Assembly: GCA_949825025.1 (NCBI GenBank) | Contig: OX463786.1 | Coordinates: 21,005,085 to 21,069,084 of the forward strand | Source: Siphlonurus alternatus | Lineage: Eukaryota > Arthropoda > Insecta > Ephemeroptera > Siphlonuridae | Reading direction: 5' to 3' | DNA: 64,000 nt | Shown: positions 34,409 to 46,730 of the stretch, piece after piece | Layout of the letters: each line of letters starts with the position of its first letter | How positions within the stretch are numbered: position 1 is the first letter of the stretch | Position numbers and translations under genes: made by a program | The notes under the pieces: model-generated | The model's database searches: none | What the model was told of the DNA's origin: nothing | Seen by the model: only the letters and a program-made list of their open reading frames with translations

Positions 34409-34942
34409 TAGAAACAATCTACCTAAGGATAACAATAGAAAATATTTCATTGGACAGAAACTCCCAACAATATATTATCACAATCATTACGAATAGAATA
34501 AATTGATAATAAAAATATCTAAAATAGCAAGGAACCCATTTAAATAAACTGAAAGGTGTGAACTAGCTATTTTTTTTAAACTGTTATTCTAAAAGTATTT
34601 TTTTTTAATGCAGCAAAGTAATAAAAACCACGCAATATTATTTCAGAAAGCAGGCAGCCACAGAAATGCGGTACATATTTCTAAAATGTTATGCGACAGA
34701 AAGACCACAAGCTTTTTCACCCTCGAGCTTTAGAAACAACATCCCGTTGACTTTAGAGTATTTTTTTTTAAAGCTTTAAATTTTTTATCAAATTCTTAAC
34801 ATATATTTTAGACTTTTAAATATTCAAATTCCTTGTTTAATAATAAAAATCTTTAAAGTTTACTCATAATAATTTAAATTCGAAGACAAAATAAATATCA
34901 TGACTTTATCACTGTGATTTGCAGTATAGTAAAGTTCCCTCG
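34409..34942. other. AT-rich, nothing identified
   Basis: 34640-34760 is slightly GC-richer (CAGGCAGCCACAGAAATGCG) but matched to nothing. Confidence 0.5.
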
Positions 34943-34958
34943 CCAGCAGATGGCAGTA
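34943..34958 (+). promoter_or_regulatory. CTCF-like motif
   Basis: CCAGCAGATGGCAGTA fits the CTCF core pattern CCA(G/C)(C/T)AG(A/G)(T/G)GGC(A/G). It lies inside a 77-codon plus frame (34914-35147) that I consider non-coding. A related site is at 44104. Confidence 0.35.
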
Positions 34959-35202
34959 ATAGTATTGTTTGAACACATCAATGTTACCATAGTTGACATC
35001 TATAGAGGCTTTCCTGATTTTTGTAATGTTTCTATGCACCGTCTTATCCAAACCTTTGTAAATAAAAAACTCGAAATTGATTTTCTGGCATTAAAGAAAT
35101 TTTTTAGAGTAAATAAGGATTTCGGTTCATTATCAAAAGACCCCTAAATGGAGGGGAAGAAGATGGTTTAAAATTAATAGCTACGGAGAAAAAGAAATGT
35201 AA

Positions 35203-35245
35203 TTTTCTAACATGGTGGCTTATGGAGAAAATTTTCCTGCCGGGG
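35203..35245 (+). repeat. Dispersed repeat fragment
   Basis: TCTAACATGGTGGCTTATGG then AGAAAATTTTCC; complement of 20325-20365. Confidence 0.6.
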
Positions 35246-36196
35246 AACACTTGAAACCTGTATTGTTAAATGAAGTTAACAAAAACACAGGACCTATACT
35301 CCCTGTGCAACGTATTGCAGTGCATTTTGTTTAATAAATAATGTTTTTTATTTTTCAAATAATAACTAGCAACCAAGAAGAATAGAGAAATTTATCATTT
35401 GGATTGACTAGTGGGAAAACTGTTTTGTTTATATATTATCTTAAAGAATCATTAAATTAACAAAAAAATTTAGGCATTTAAGTTAATAATAAATAAAATA
35501 AATAATAAATAGTATTTTTATTTAGCAAAAAAGCTAATACAGACATGTTGTTAATCATCAGAAGTCGTTTTCACATTAAATGTTATACCAACATATTATT
35601 ACAAAAACAAAATAACTTTATTAATATTTTATAATATCATTAATTCATTAACATAAAAATAAACAAAGTCTCCAAATATTAATAATAAGTACATAGATTT
35701 TATAACTTTTACACATTCACGCTTAAAACATTTAACATCATTATTCATTTTTAATGTAATTTTGTCTTAATTCTACAATCAAAATACATGATAAATTAAA
35801 AAATTCTTGTTAAAATATAACTAATTTAAAAAATTAAATTTTTAAATTAGTTAAATATATTTTATTAAATTTTGATATACTCTAAAAATTCTATTTTAGA
35901 GAAAAGTTATAACATGCCATAAAGGAAGCAGAAATGTAGCGAGTGTAAGAGAAAAAGGATGTGACAGTGCAAGTGTGGGAGGTCGTGGTAACGGTTGTTG
36001 AAAGGAAAATGACAAAAGGGTACAGGAACCATACCACATAGCATATGGAAGAGGTTGCGTTAGTATAGCAGCAAGAGGATGGAAGTGGGGCTATATAGCA
36101 GCTAGCAGAGTTTGAGATGTAATTTCATGTTTCTATTGTCACTTTTGTTCTTTGCTATACCATACCGACCCTATCACACACTTTCTACACAACTTT

Positions 36197-36198
<2 letters not shown>
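35246..36198. other. No gene; less AT-rich segment before a (CT)n run
   Basis: 35900-36120 is purine-rich and GC-richer than average (AAGGAAGCAGAAATGTAGCG, GTGTGGGAGGTCGTGGTAAC). Frames close quickly in all readings I tried, so I do not call a gene. Confidence 0.4.

Positions 36199-36270
<72 letters not shown>
36199..36270 (+). repeat. (CT)n microsatellite, 72 bp
   Basis: Pure TC run; the overlapping 62-codon frame is an artefact. Confidence 0.98.
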
Positions 36271-36273
<3 letters not shown>

Positions 36274-38234
36274 ATCTCTTTGTGCAACATCACAAAATGA
36301 AAAACAACTTTATATATGAAGTTGAAATTTAATATAACCCCTACTCAAAATTCCTCCAACCTGTCTCCTCATTTTCTAGACATAATCAAGCATATACACT
36401 GACCATACTTTCTTGGAAATGTCACAAACATATGTTGTTCAAATTTGTTAATATTATATATTATGAAAATATCATGGTAGTTTTTTTATACTTTGCCTTT
36501 TTTATATTTTCATTTTATTCTTTATGTTGTTGTTATTTATATATATTAACTATAATAATTCACTTTGTACTTTTTTTTGTAAGATATAATGTAAACGTAA
36601 TTATAATTAACATCCTTAATTTCCTGTATAATTAATTAAAACTGTTACAAAAAAATTGTTTATATTAAAGAATTTACCATGAATATAATTACAGTATTTT
36701 TTTAACCAAATTTAATAAATCCGGTGGAAAAAAGTTATCATATTTAAAATTATGTACAACTCTTCCTACAGCTTGAATATGATCCCTTCTTAAACTAAAA
36801 TTAAGGGATAAAAATAGATATGTGATGTTGAAACCTTGAAAGAAAAATTTATCAATCCAAAAACTTTTTAAGTTTCCCATGACACGTCCAAAAGCATATA
36901 ATGCTGTTGCAAAGTGTAATGTCATTGGCTAAATATTAAAAAGTAAAATAATAAAGAGAAGTAATAAACTTTAAGAATGAACTAAAAATTGTCCCTGAAA
37001 ATATTCTTTATTTATACTTTTTTAATACTATGGATATTAATACTACTAGAGAGGACAAGAAGTTTAATTCGTTCTGAATTTTTAGCATTAAATGTATTTA
37101 CCAACAATAAGAATTGTTGCATTTACTCATAAATACTTGAAGAATATAGCATTGAAAAGAAGTGTGATATAAAACTGTTGAGACTATTGATTTAAAGACA
37201 ACAACAATCACACTTGATGATTTCCCCCCTCAGAGAACACAAAATAATGGAGGCAGCAGCCTCTCAAAAGACTCAAATTGTTTGTTGTGTGAATCTCGTG
37301 AAGTTCTGGCGACACCTTTTCAATCTGGGCGATATTTTTACTGTAATATCGATATTTATCGTCATTTGATTCTCTTTATGATATCTCGAGAATACATGAA
37401 GTAATTTGTAGAAGAAATATTACATTTAATTTAATATTTAAATGTAAGTACAAATTTTTAAATGTCATTATTTTTATATTTTTTTTTTTAATTTCATTAT
37501 TTTTTTATTATTTAAATTATAATTTTTTAATTAATTTTTGTCATCTTTTTATAATTACCCATTCTTAATGAAAACTTACAAAGAAAACCATAAATCTACT
37601 TTAATTTTCTTTCAAACTATATATTTATATATTTTTTCTTGTTCAATTAGTCAATCAGTGATAATTTTTAGCGACGTGCTTTTCTGTGCTGTAGTAGCTA
37701 AAAATATTTATAAGAATGGACTTAAAATTAAATAAATCATAATTTAAAAATAAAAATTTAACATTGTCAACATGATGCAACAATAAATTGCACAATATAA
37801 GTGCCCCTGATTTAAAGGGTTTGAATGCATAAATATAAAAAATGTTAGGGATGTTTTCAATAACATTATATTAGTCCACCGTAATAGCAACTTTATCAAC
37901 AATCATTATATTATTGCAGAAAAATGTTAATTGTAATTTACGAAAAAAGAGGAGAGTTTTTCAATGTCGTTTAATATATATAATATATGTTTGCATATTT
38001 TACGATAACACTCAAGATTCGAAAGCTAAAGAATTAATTGGAGAGTTCCGTGACGTCATTGCCCCTGTCACATCTGCAACCTGCTAAGTTTAAATGTTAA
38101 ACAAAATGCCTAACGTTAAGGCGACCTGTTCTCGCTACGTGCATTTTAGTAAATTGCCTTTGTGTTCAATGAATATATCGATGCAATAAGAGCCTATATG
38201 GATGAATCTTTCACCATACGTCATAAGGTCATAA
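36271..38234. other. AT-rich, nothing identified
   Basis: Almost 2 kb. One isolated CGTGACGTCATTG at about 38049 and a 27-codon frame at 38107. A 78-codon minus frame at 36689-36925 is unmatched. No repeat family recognised. Confidence 0.45.
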
Positions 38235-38552
38235 TGGAGTATTGTCCTCAATTTTTTTTTATTGCAGAAATGGATAGAGGGTGCAAAGTTATGCTACCCT
38301 GATTTTTTTCAGATTTTTTAGAGCCCGGGAACTATTTTTAAAAAATTATTGAAAGTTATTTTTGTGACGTCACGAGACGCCGCTCCTTAAGAAAAAGATA
38401 GGACTTGTCGCCGCGTGACGTCACAAAAAGGACTTTCAATAATTTTTTAAAAATACTTCCCAGGCTCTAAAAAATCTGAAAAAAATCAGGGTAGCATAAC
38501 TTTGCACGCTCTATCCATTTCTGCAATAAAAAAAATTGAGGACAATACTCCA
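38235..38552. mobile_element. PAL-A palindromic element, copy 3
   Basis: GGAGTATTGTCCTCAATTTT to TTGAGGACAATACTCC. The two TGACGTCA sites bracket GAGACGCCGCTCCTTAAG and GATAGGACTTGTCGCCGCG. The arms are nearly identical to each other and to copies 1, 2 and 4. Confidence 0.88.
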
Positions 38553-39374
38553 TTGTGTAGGCAAAACATTAACAGCCGCATAGTAGATACGTGATAAAGT
38601 TTGTCTCGAAATTAATTTCTCCTGGCTATTTGAATAATTTTTCTTATAATTTTATTTCGTAAATGGTGACAAGAAGAACCATTGCTATTGAAAAAAAATA
38701 TTAAGTGACAAAAACTATTATTAAAAAAGTATTGTGAGTTACATTTACATCAGCATAGGATTTTCTGGCTACATCCCGAAAATCTTCGGGCAACTTTCGG
38801 GCATCTCCATATTACCCAAAACGTAAACATGAAATTCCCGTATATTATTATATATAAATGTAAAAAAAAAATTGTTGGCATAGAGTGTACACAATGCTAA
38901 TAAATAAAGTGATTTCATATTATTTGACTCTAGGCCCATGATGTGTTACATGTGTTCTAATAAAATTTGGCTCATTAACACTATACAAGAATATACAGAA
39001 GTTTTATGATTTAAAAAAACATGATTTTAAGATAATTTTAATCGAAAAAGTATCGAGATCTACATCGCCAAGCCTAATATCGCCCGTCCCCCTCCCCCCG
39101 ACTGACAAGCAAACAATAAACACTTGCTCGTGAGTCGACAACGATTTTCCTCGCTACAAATCAGTTTGTTTGCTTTTCACGACTCAAATTGAATTTATAA
39201 TGTAGGTGCTGTAACCTTATACAATTGATAATGAACTTTTTTTAAAAACGTTTATAAAAAAATTATTATTTTGTATTATAAAAGAATATATTTTTATTTT
39301 ACTTTAAAATAATTAAAGAATTATATAATGAATATTGAAATATTTTACATCTTATTGTTAATATTATATACTGT
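38553..39374. other. AT-rich, nothing identified
   Basis: 38760-38840 has a short inverted pair (CCCGAAAATCTTCGGGCAAC), and 39070-39190 is less AT-rich, with GTGAGTCGAC and CACGACTC. Nothing assignable. Confidence 0.45.
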
Positions 39375-39502
39375 CCAAAGGTTTCTGTGGTTTCCTGGAC
39401 GTAGGTGAATACTGGGACAGTTCCCCTAAAAAGCCGACCACAGCTGCACTCCTAACCACGTGCAAACGCACTATGTACACCGCTGGTGTTTGATTCCTCA
39501 AA

Positions 39503-39511
<9 letters not shown>
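39375..39511 (+). mobile_element. SINE 3' fragment with A-tail
   Basis: GGTTTCTGTGGTTTCCTGGA, GGTGAATACTGGGACAGTTC and AGCCGACCACAGCTGC follow the 3' block order of the complete SINE. It ends in an A run at 39500-39511. The 5S head is absent, so the copy is 5'-truncated or derives from a related SINE with the same 3' block. Confidence 0.55.

Positions 39512-39544
<33 letters not shown>
39512..39544. repeat. (AT)n microsatellite
   Basis: Directly follows the SINE A-tail; expansion from a SINE tail is a common origin of such arrays. Confidence 0.9.
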
Positions 39545-39545
<1 letters not shown>

Positions 39546-39547
<2 letters not shown>

Positions 39548-40311
39548 GTCTTTTTTCTTTTAATTAAAAGCTATATTATCTTAGGTAATTTTATTTAAAT
39601 TTGTCATTATTAAACACGAGCTAAAGCATAACTACACTATACTATATATATAATACATGGAGTTTTTTCATGTATTATGTATTAATAGTCACATTATTAA
39701 TATGTGACTATCTAATGTAAAATCTATTTTAATAATTATTAAAATTCACGCTTTCTATTAAAATATCCAATTATAAACGTGCTCTTTTTTCATTGTATGT
39801 TTCGGCATAAGAGATGTATAAAAAAACTCCCTACTTCAGTAATAATTCCAACAGAAGAATCTTTCTGCATTTACTTAATACTCCCATTTCGTGGTGGATC
39901 ACTTGATATCTTTTGGTGATTGTTCATTTTGTGTATGGGCATTTGCCTTTTTCAGCCACCAATTGGGTTATTTTCTTTACTTCCAAATATGTAATTTTTT
40001 TGACCCAATAAACAATTATTATTATTATTATATTTGTATTTTAAAATTATTATTTGTGAAGCTTGCAACTCCCAAATTTAAATTGAATTTACTACTCTGT
40101 GAAACATTATAAATACTGAGAGAACACTATATTTCAATTGATCAAAATTTTAAGAAGTTAATAATATATTACTTTTTTTTAAAAATGAAAAAGATACACA
40201 CGGTACAGAATTATGGCTAGCAGATCAATATTATTGATAATTCATCTTCGTCTTAAATATTTTCATAATTATATCTCAATAAATTTGAAAAATTGTTTCT
40301 TTATTTCGCAA
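39546..40311. other. AT-rich, nothing identified
   Basis: Short ATT run at about 40014-40030; the 73-codon frame (39891-40112) is unmatched. Confidence 0.5.
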
Positions 40312-40627
40312 TGGAGTATTGTCCTCAATTTTTTTTATTGCAGAAATGGATAGAGGATGTAAAGTTATGCTACCCTGATTTTTTTCAGATTTTTTTGAGA
40401 CCTGGAACTATTTTTAAAAAATTATTGAAAGCCTTTTTCGTGACGTCACAAGACGCCGCTCCTTAAGAAAAAGATAGGACTTGCCGCCGCGTGACGTCAC
40501 AAAAAGGACTTTCAATAATTTTTTAAAAATAGTTCTAGGTCTCAAAAAAATCTGAAAAAAATCAGGGTTAGCATAAATTTACACCCTCTATCCATTTCTG
40601 CAATAAAAAAATGAGGTCAATACTCCA
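40312..40627. mobile_element. PAL-A palindromic element, copy 4
   Basis: TGGAGTATTGTCCTCAATTT to GAGGTCAATACTCCA. Both TGACGTCA sites are intact. The arms near the centre read GACCTGGAACTATTTTTAAA and TAGTTCTAGGTCTCAAAA, the GACCTGGAAC variant also seen in one arm of copy 2. Confidence 0.88.
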
Positions 40628-41229
40628 TTAATTGTAATATAATAATGGTCTTTCTTATAAAAATATATTTTTTTACTTTTATTTAATAACAAATATATTA
40701 TTTTTTTATTATTATATATTTTTTTAACATTTTAATTATTACGAATTAATAATGCCATAAAGAAGTGAATCGCCTAAAAAATTAAAATCTAACCAAGAAT
40801 GGATGAAAGAATTAACTTATTACTTGTAGAGAATTTATTAAACCTACGCAAAAATTGTGGCATAATTTATTATTCTATAATTTATGTTCCTATAATAAAG
40901 TTTTACTTTCCTAGAACTTTATGATAAGGTAAACAGAAAATGTTGCCAAAAAACTTTTCACATTTTCGACACGACTTTTTCACTAACGAATCAAAATAGA
41001 AAAAAATACACTTGAAAGAGTGCACTTAACTGAAATTAAAGTTTTACAAAACTGAAGATTAAATATCGGGAAATTATCTTTTTTATTTGATTATACCTTT
41101 TAAAAGATTCCAAGTAATCAACATTACACTATCAGTACACAAAAAATAAGTGAAAAATATACTAGGGGTATTATTAATAATAAAAGATTCGAAACAAAGA
41201 TAATATTTTTCACATCTTCTCAAATTCAT
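40628..41229. other. AT-rich, nothing identified
   Basis: T- and A-run dominated; no repeat recognised. Confidence 0.55.
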
Positions 41230-41427
41230 CCTCAAGTGTAAAATTTAAAAGGAAAAAAGACGAGATTGCATCTCATTAAGAATGAAAAATTAAAAATCAC
41301 GTCTTCATAACAAACTCAATTTTAGTTAGGATGCCACGATATTTTTTATTATTATTCTTTTTTAGGAAATAATATGTCAAAATATTAAGTTTAGACATGT
41401 ATAAGAGGAGTTTAAGGACAAATTTAG
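41230..41427 (-). mobile_element. MITE-D copy, strongly diverged
   Basis: AAAAGACGAGATTGCATCTC, AATCACGTCTTCATAAC and ATTAAGTTTAGACATGTA, then AAGAGGAGTTTAAGGAC follow the reverse order of the family with insertions. Confidence 0.45.
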
Positions 41428-43567
41428 GCCACAAAGGACCAAAGTTTCAGGCTCTGTTCGCAGAAATAGGGTTGTTTTTGTCCCGAGGATCGATGTACCA
41501 TTTTAATTGGGATACTCACAAAAACAACAGCATTTATATAAAAGTATCACTAATGAAGTTGATATAATTTTTAATGTGTGTCTAAAGGTATGTGATAACT
41601 AATTAAGGTGTTGTCATTCTATAAAATTATGCTGTTAGTTTTGATATTATTTTACAATATTAATCATATTATAATACAACAATCTTTGTTTGATAAAAGT
41701 ATATCATATTCTTGTATAAAAATATATAATATCGTGAGTATAATTGAGTAAACTCCTTATAACAAATATTAATCAAATAATACATGTTAAAAATTTGCTT
41801 GCAAAATTCCCTAATGTAATTTATTTAGTAATAACGTTATAATTATATGATGATCAAAAGATATTCATTTTTCTAAAATTCTTCTCTCATGGTTCAACCG
41901 ATGGCTCTGTAAGGGATATTATCTATGGGCAGAACTGTACACAAATTTCAAGTCTATAGAAATTAATAAAACAAAAGACTTTATCACTGGCTATTGTTAT
42001 TATAAGATTTAGGAAAACAATTGAAATGTCATTAGCACACTTACTGAAATGAGAGATCTCTTTTAGAAAATGAAACTTTTAATTGTTTTAGTTGTCATTA
42101 ACAGTTTAGAAAATACAAATTTGGAGAATTGTTGATTTTTTAAGATTATAAGATTTTTTTTTTTGTTTCATTCAAATCTCTCTCTCATTTCTCTTGTTAG
42201 TTATAAAAAATTCTAAAATTAAACTGTACTTGAATTCTCTTTTTTAATTTTTCAAAGCACCAAACTCTCTATATATATTTCAAATTTGAACGTATAAGAC
42301 AATATGATTCATGAATCTAGTAAAAAAACAAAAATTCAAGGATAATATTTATTATATCTTTACATTTTTTTTAAAGCTAATGTATTTTATAATTATATAT
42401 TTTTTTTCTCTTTTGCTAATTATCCCTGCTTTTTGAAATAAAGGCTTTTTGTCTCCCCAGGCATTACCAGAAAGGGGGAGGGGGTCAAATGACTTCAAAT
42501 CCCATTCTAACATTTTCCATAGAGGATTTTCCCCTCCCCCCTTTAATACTAACAGTTAAGTTAACATTGATTTTAAACAAACAAAAATAATCATTAATAT
42601 TTGACTAATCTTTTTATTATTACTCTTTCTTACTTTTTTTTTTTACCACAAAAAAAAAGATTTCATAGTATATATCAAAACCCTTGGGGTAAAACAAACA
42701 TGCATGCTTACTTCTCTATACTCCTTAGGGTTAGATAAAAACAGGAGAAAAGACGAAAGAACCAAAGTATATAAAGGATAGAGAAGGAAATTTTGTCGAG
42801 GGAGAGTAGTGACACTAGTCATATGGTACATGACAATAAACTTGTTGCCAAAAGTACTCAAAGTATACACGTATATGAAATAACATTTATAGTGCTTACT
42901 TTAGTTTATATTACTATACTTGTCAACATGATTTTAAACTTAACAATTTTATTCTTACTTTTATACGTTGACAAAAATAATAAAAATCTTTTACCAAAAT
43001 TTTTATTATACTGTAGAATATGTTTTTGAACCACTTTGAATTATATAATAATATAATAAAGAATTTAAAAAATAGCTTGATTTAATTCTAAACTTATTTA
43101 ATGTTTTGAGTTTGCTTTTTTAAAAAATTATTCAACAATAAATCATATTTTTTTACTCGCATATCGTAATTCATTATCATCAATCATATGGTTTAATTTC
43201 AGATAATTTCATAATAGTAAAGTATTTATAAATTTATTGTTTATGTATCGCAAACGCACAGCAAATAATTTCAATAGCCACATTGATATATGAAAATACA
43301 CCTAGGCGATTTAATTTATTAGTAATTATTAATGTATATAAATTAATTTAATTGCATTAATTTTTTAAGAATTTTGAGATAGAAAAAAAAAGCTGTAAAA
43401 ATTTATTAAAAATTATTAAAATTAAATAATTAAAATTATTTTTTTAAAATTAAAATAAATATACTGAAAATTTTATTTGAAATTAAATTATTTTCTGTGC
43501 GTTTGCAAGACTTACTAGTAGTACATGAAGGCATGGTGAACCAAAATTCTTTTCATATGATGTTTAG
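41428..43567. other. AT-rich; one G/C-run inverted pair
   Basis: 42468-42545: CCAGAAAGGGGGAGGGGG opposite TTTTCCCCTCCCCCC across about 60 bases. No gene; frames at 42643-42870 (minus) and 42793-43029 (plus) overlap each other antisense and match nothing. Confidence 0.45.
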
Positions 43568-43653
43568 ACTGGGTTCTTCGTTGATCTCTCAAAATTGCAA
43601 ATGCATTTCTCTGTCTATTCGAGCTGGATTAAGCTGCAGCTCTAACAAGTGAG
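43568..43653 (+). ncRNA. Possible non-coding exon (weak)
   Basis: CATATGATGTTTAG precedes 43568, and a very good donor (AAGTGAG then GTAAGTAA) follows 43653. The 86-nt span has a stop in each frame, one as TGA just before the donor, so it could only be untranslated or non-coding. The acceptor is poor. Confidence 0.15.
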
Positions 43654-44103
43654 GTAAGTAATAAAATTCATACTGTCCACATTCGTTGCCTTAGAAAATT
43701 CCCAATTCCACCTTCTTATGATATGCCCTGTGTTATATACTTACATGGCGATTCACAAGAATGGAAATTTTCCAAGTTACAATTGAAGAATAAACTGCTG
43801 AACTGAAAATGTTTACTATTTTTATTCTACGCATAAAGAAAACAAGGTATACAATTTTTTTTTAACATCATGTGTAACTGTAAAACGAAAAGGTGTCAGT
43901 AAACGAAGTAGCAAAGTTTAGGTAGACTAGGTAGTCTTTTATATTGATCCCTGTCGGTTCATTTCGTGTTTAGGGGTTCTTTACACCAGGGGCTTATGTT
44001 TTACTGTGTATCAATGCAATATAAGAATTCAACGTAAAAAAAAAAAAAAAAAAAAAGACTTGAAAGTTTTGACGGTTAGGATTACGATAGTTTTTCTCCT
44101 GCT
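43654..44103. other. No feature identified
   Basis: AT-rich; A17-type run at 44037-44056. Confidence 0.5.
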
Positions 44104-44118
44104 CAACAGATGGCGATG
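44104..44118 (+). promoter_or_regulatory. CTCF-like motif
   Basis: CAACAGATGGCGATG resembles the arthropod CTCF core (AGATGGCGC) with one or two mismatches. It has the same orientation as the site at 34943. Confidence 0.3.
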
Positions 44119-44221
44119 GTGTCGATAATATTTGGTGAGGGAAATATTCTAAGCCAATCAGTGTACTATTAAATTTATCAAAATATATTCAGGGCTTTAA
44201 CTTCATTTCATTCGAAGTTAA

Positions 44222-44406
44222 GGTAGAGATAACATCGATAAGCTGTTCGACGTAGTCCTATATGCTTAACATGCAAACCTTAGCAAATTCACAAAAATTC
44301 TGAAAATTTTTGAGAGGCAGATATTAGTACCTATAAAAGCCATAGAGGGAGTTTGAAAGAAAGGGGACTACGTCGATCGGACTAGCTGATCGGCATTATC
44401 TCTACT
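44222..44406. mobile_element. TTAA-F MITE, short copy
   Basis: TTAA on both sides (44218-44221, 44407-44410). Ends GGTAGAGATAACATCGATAA and, read inward from the right, AGTAGAGATAATGCCGATCA. Further in, GCTGTTCGACGTAGTCC pairs with GGACTACGTCGATCGGA. 185 bp. The core repeats TTCTGAAAATTTTTGAGAGG, as in the longer copy at 57568. Confidence 0.75.
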
Positions 44407-44429
44407 TTAAAAGAAATTCTAGTTAAAAA

Positions 44430-44600
44430 TATTCATCTTTAACTTACCTAATTTTACAACCTTTTTCTCCCTCAAAAGCACATATAATCGTTGGTCAAAG
44501 TGATGAAATGAAGAAAATATTTATAAATATTTCATGCTCAATATTATAGAGGAAAGAATACATAATAATCTCGTCTTTGTTCCTATTTTTTTCCCACAGA
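44430..44600 (+). mobile_element. MITE-D copy, strongly diverged
   Basis: CATCTTTAACTTACC, GGTCAAAGTGATGAAATGAA, TTTCATGCTCAATATTATAG and ATAATCTCGTCTTTG follow the forward family order. Confidence 0.45.
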
Positions 44601-45843
44601 AATAACGCACAAAAACACGAGTTATTATTGAATGGAAAATATTTTTTTAACTATGATATGAAAATTTTACAGATTTGAAATACTATTTTGCAATTTTGTT
44701 AATATATAAAATAAGAGTAAATTACATTAAAAAAATAAAAATTGTTACATCATATTCAAATTTATGAATTATATATTGCTTGTATTATTTTCATATATTA
44801 AGGATAACTGGCACTTATGTGTAATTGATGCTTTGTAGTTATCCCCACCCTATATATTGTTATATCTCTTTTGCATTTGCTTTGGGTGAAATAAATGAAT
44901 TAAATTTTATTAATTTACCTATCAGGGAGTTTCTCATGATTTCAGAAAGATTACCTTTATTTTAAAAAATAAGCAAAAGGGACTTCAATATAGCCTTTTT
45001 TTTAGTGTGTTTTGAATCAATTTTGAAGAAAAAAATATAGAAATTTTATGATGAAATCTACTGAAAATTATGAATAAAATATTAGTAAAAACACTTTCAA
45101 TACAAAAATTGTAACATTCTGAAATATCCGATTTAAAAAATATAATTTTTTACAACATAAACTGTTTTATAACATTCAAAAGGTTTTATATTATGATCAA
45201 TATTTTCTATCAAAAGAGTAAAACGACAACAATTTTTTTCCGTGTATTATACAAGTATGAAAAGTTACCTTTATACTTCCTTTTTCCAAGAACTTTGAAT
45301 TGGTTTGCAGTGACCTTTTTTTTTTATATACGTGTTTGCTATGTAACATCGATCTAAAAAAAAAGTATATACCAGTATAAAAAAAGTTGGGTATAAATAT
45401 GTACAGCGTGTCACACAACTTTTTAAATCTAGCTTGTACTAGTTTTCACAGCTGCAACAATTTTTTTTTTTAAAAAAAAGACGTGATTTGATTGAAAGCA
45501 TCTTAAATCCATCTATAACTATTTTTATATCGTTTACACTGAAAAATCAATAATATAATACTTTATATACTGTCATATTCAATATGAAATATATCAAACG
45601 TCGATTATATTGTAGTGCATTAACATTTTTTACATTTTATGTATTTAAAAGGTATAAAATAAGACATAAAATTTATTAGCGTAAAATTTAAATAAGCTCA
45701 TTTCCAAGTCAATTGTGGCATTAAAGAATCATGAAATATTTTAGTAAAATCAATTTATATTCCGTTACATTATGGGGAGCTATAGTCTTTATATTTTCAC
45801 ACACCGTTTTTACCGTATACGGATTGTATTATCTTAACACCAA
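44601..45843. other. AT-rich, nothing identified
   Basis: An ACACTGAAAAATCAATAATA word at 45537, without a partner. A 73-codon minus frame at 45197-45418 is Y, F and K rich and unmatched. Confidence 0.5.
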
Positions 45844-46163
45844 TGGACAACATACATGAAAATTTTTTGTTGCAGAAATGAATACAGGGTACCAAATTAT
45901 GCTACTCTGATTTTTTTCAGATTTTTTTGAAACCCAGAACTATTTTTAAATAATTATTGAAAATGCGGCCACGCCCCCTGGAGGCGTCAATAGGTGTCTC
46001 ATGCGTCTATTGTTTTTATTAAGGATTCAGGGGTGCCAAATTAACTTACAGAACTTTCAAAAATTATTTAAAAATAGTTCCGGGTCTCAAAAATTCATCT
46101 GAGTAGCATAATTTGGTGCCTTCTATTCATTTTTGTAAAAAAAATTTCATGTATGTTGTCCAT
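45844..46163. mobile_element. PAL-A-related element (TGGACAAC subfamily)
   Basis: Ends TGGACAACATACATGAAAAT and TTTCATGTATGTTGTCCA. The arms have TTGCAGAAATGAATACAGGG, ACCAAATTATGCTACTCTGA and CAGAACTATTTTTAAATAA. The centre differs from PAL-A: GCGGCCACGCCCCCTGGAGG and CGTCAATAGGTG, with no TGACGTCA. About 320 bp. The arm design is shared, but the termini and centre have been exchanged relative to PAL-A. Confidence 0.82.
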
Positions 46164-46228
46164 TATTCTATAATATAATGATTTTCATTGATTTTTGGAT
46201 TCACAGACCCTAGTTTAAAAGAAAAAAA

Positions 46229-46460
46229 AAACGTATTTAGTCCTTTACACGCCTAAAGCTAATCAATATTACATATTTTTATCTCATAAACACATCTTAT
46301 TTCTTCCTTGCTCATCGCAAAGTAAGGATGAAATGGAGACAATAATTCTAACATTTTATACTCAATAAGAGGAGGGAAGATGTAATCTCGTCCTTTTTTC
46401 CTCGAAAATGGTGCAAAATAGGAGGAAAAAAGAGTGAAAATGAAAATTATTTCAACTCGT
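46229..46460 (+). mobile_element. MITE-D copy
   Basis: Forward orientation: TTAGTCCTTTACACGCCTAA, CACATCTTATTTCTTCC, CAAAGTAAGGATGAAATGG, AATGGTGCAAAATAGGAGG, ending ATTATTTCAACTCG. Confidence 0.72.
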
Positions 46461-46589
46461 GGACCATCAAGAAAAAAACAGTGATAATGTGATCATTGAA
46501 ATAACTATCTTTTCTTATTTTTTTTTTCTTACCTTGTATGAATATATTAAGGTTACATATTTTAACACAAAGGCTTTTAAAAATTAGCC

Positions 46590-46730
46590 TACACCAGTGC
46601 ATTTCAATGCATGGAAAACGAAATAAATTTACCCTTAAAATGGAGCAACGTAATTTTTTACTGAAACTGTCACTCAACCACGTACCTAATTATACGTTTG
46701 ATGGTACTTGACTTCGATGACCTGAATTGA
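46590..46730 (-). mobile_element. 5S-headed SINE, old 5' fragment
   Basis: On the minus strand GGTCATCGAAGTCAAG, TACCATC, then ACGTGGTTGAGTGACAG parallel the 5S head of the complete SINE. The body word AAAATTACGTTGCTCC is shared with the copy at 3990-4275, so these two form one subfamily. The 3' block is missing. The overlapping 76-codon minus frame is not a gene. Confidence 0.6.

Noticed and set aside
38107..38190. Small frame starting MPNVKATCSRYVHFSKLP, considered as a zinc-finger (THAP-like) start
   Set aside because: The cysteine spacing does not fit and the frame closes after 27 codons without a good donor.
42643..43029. Overlapping antisense frames of 75 and 78 codons
   Set aside because: Both hydrophobic, no homology, no splice or start context; expected by chance at this composition.
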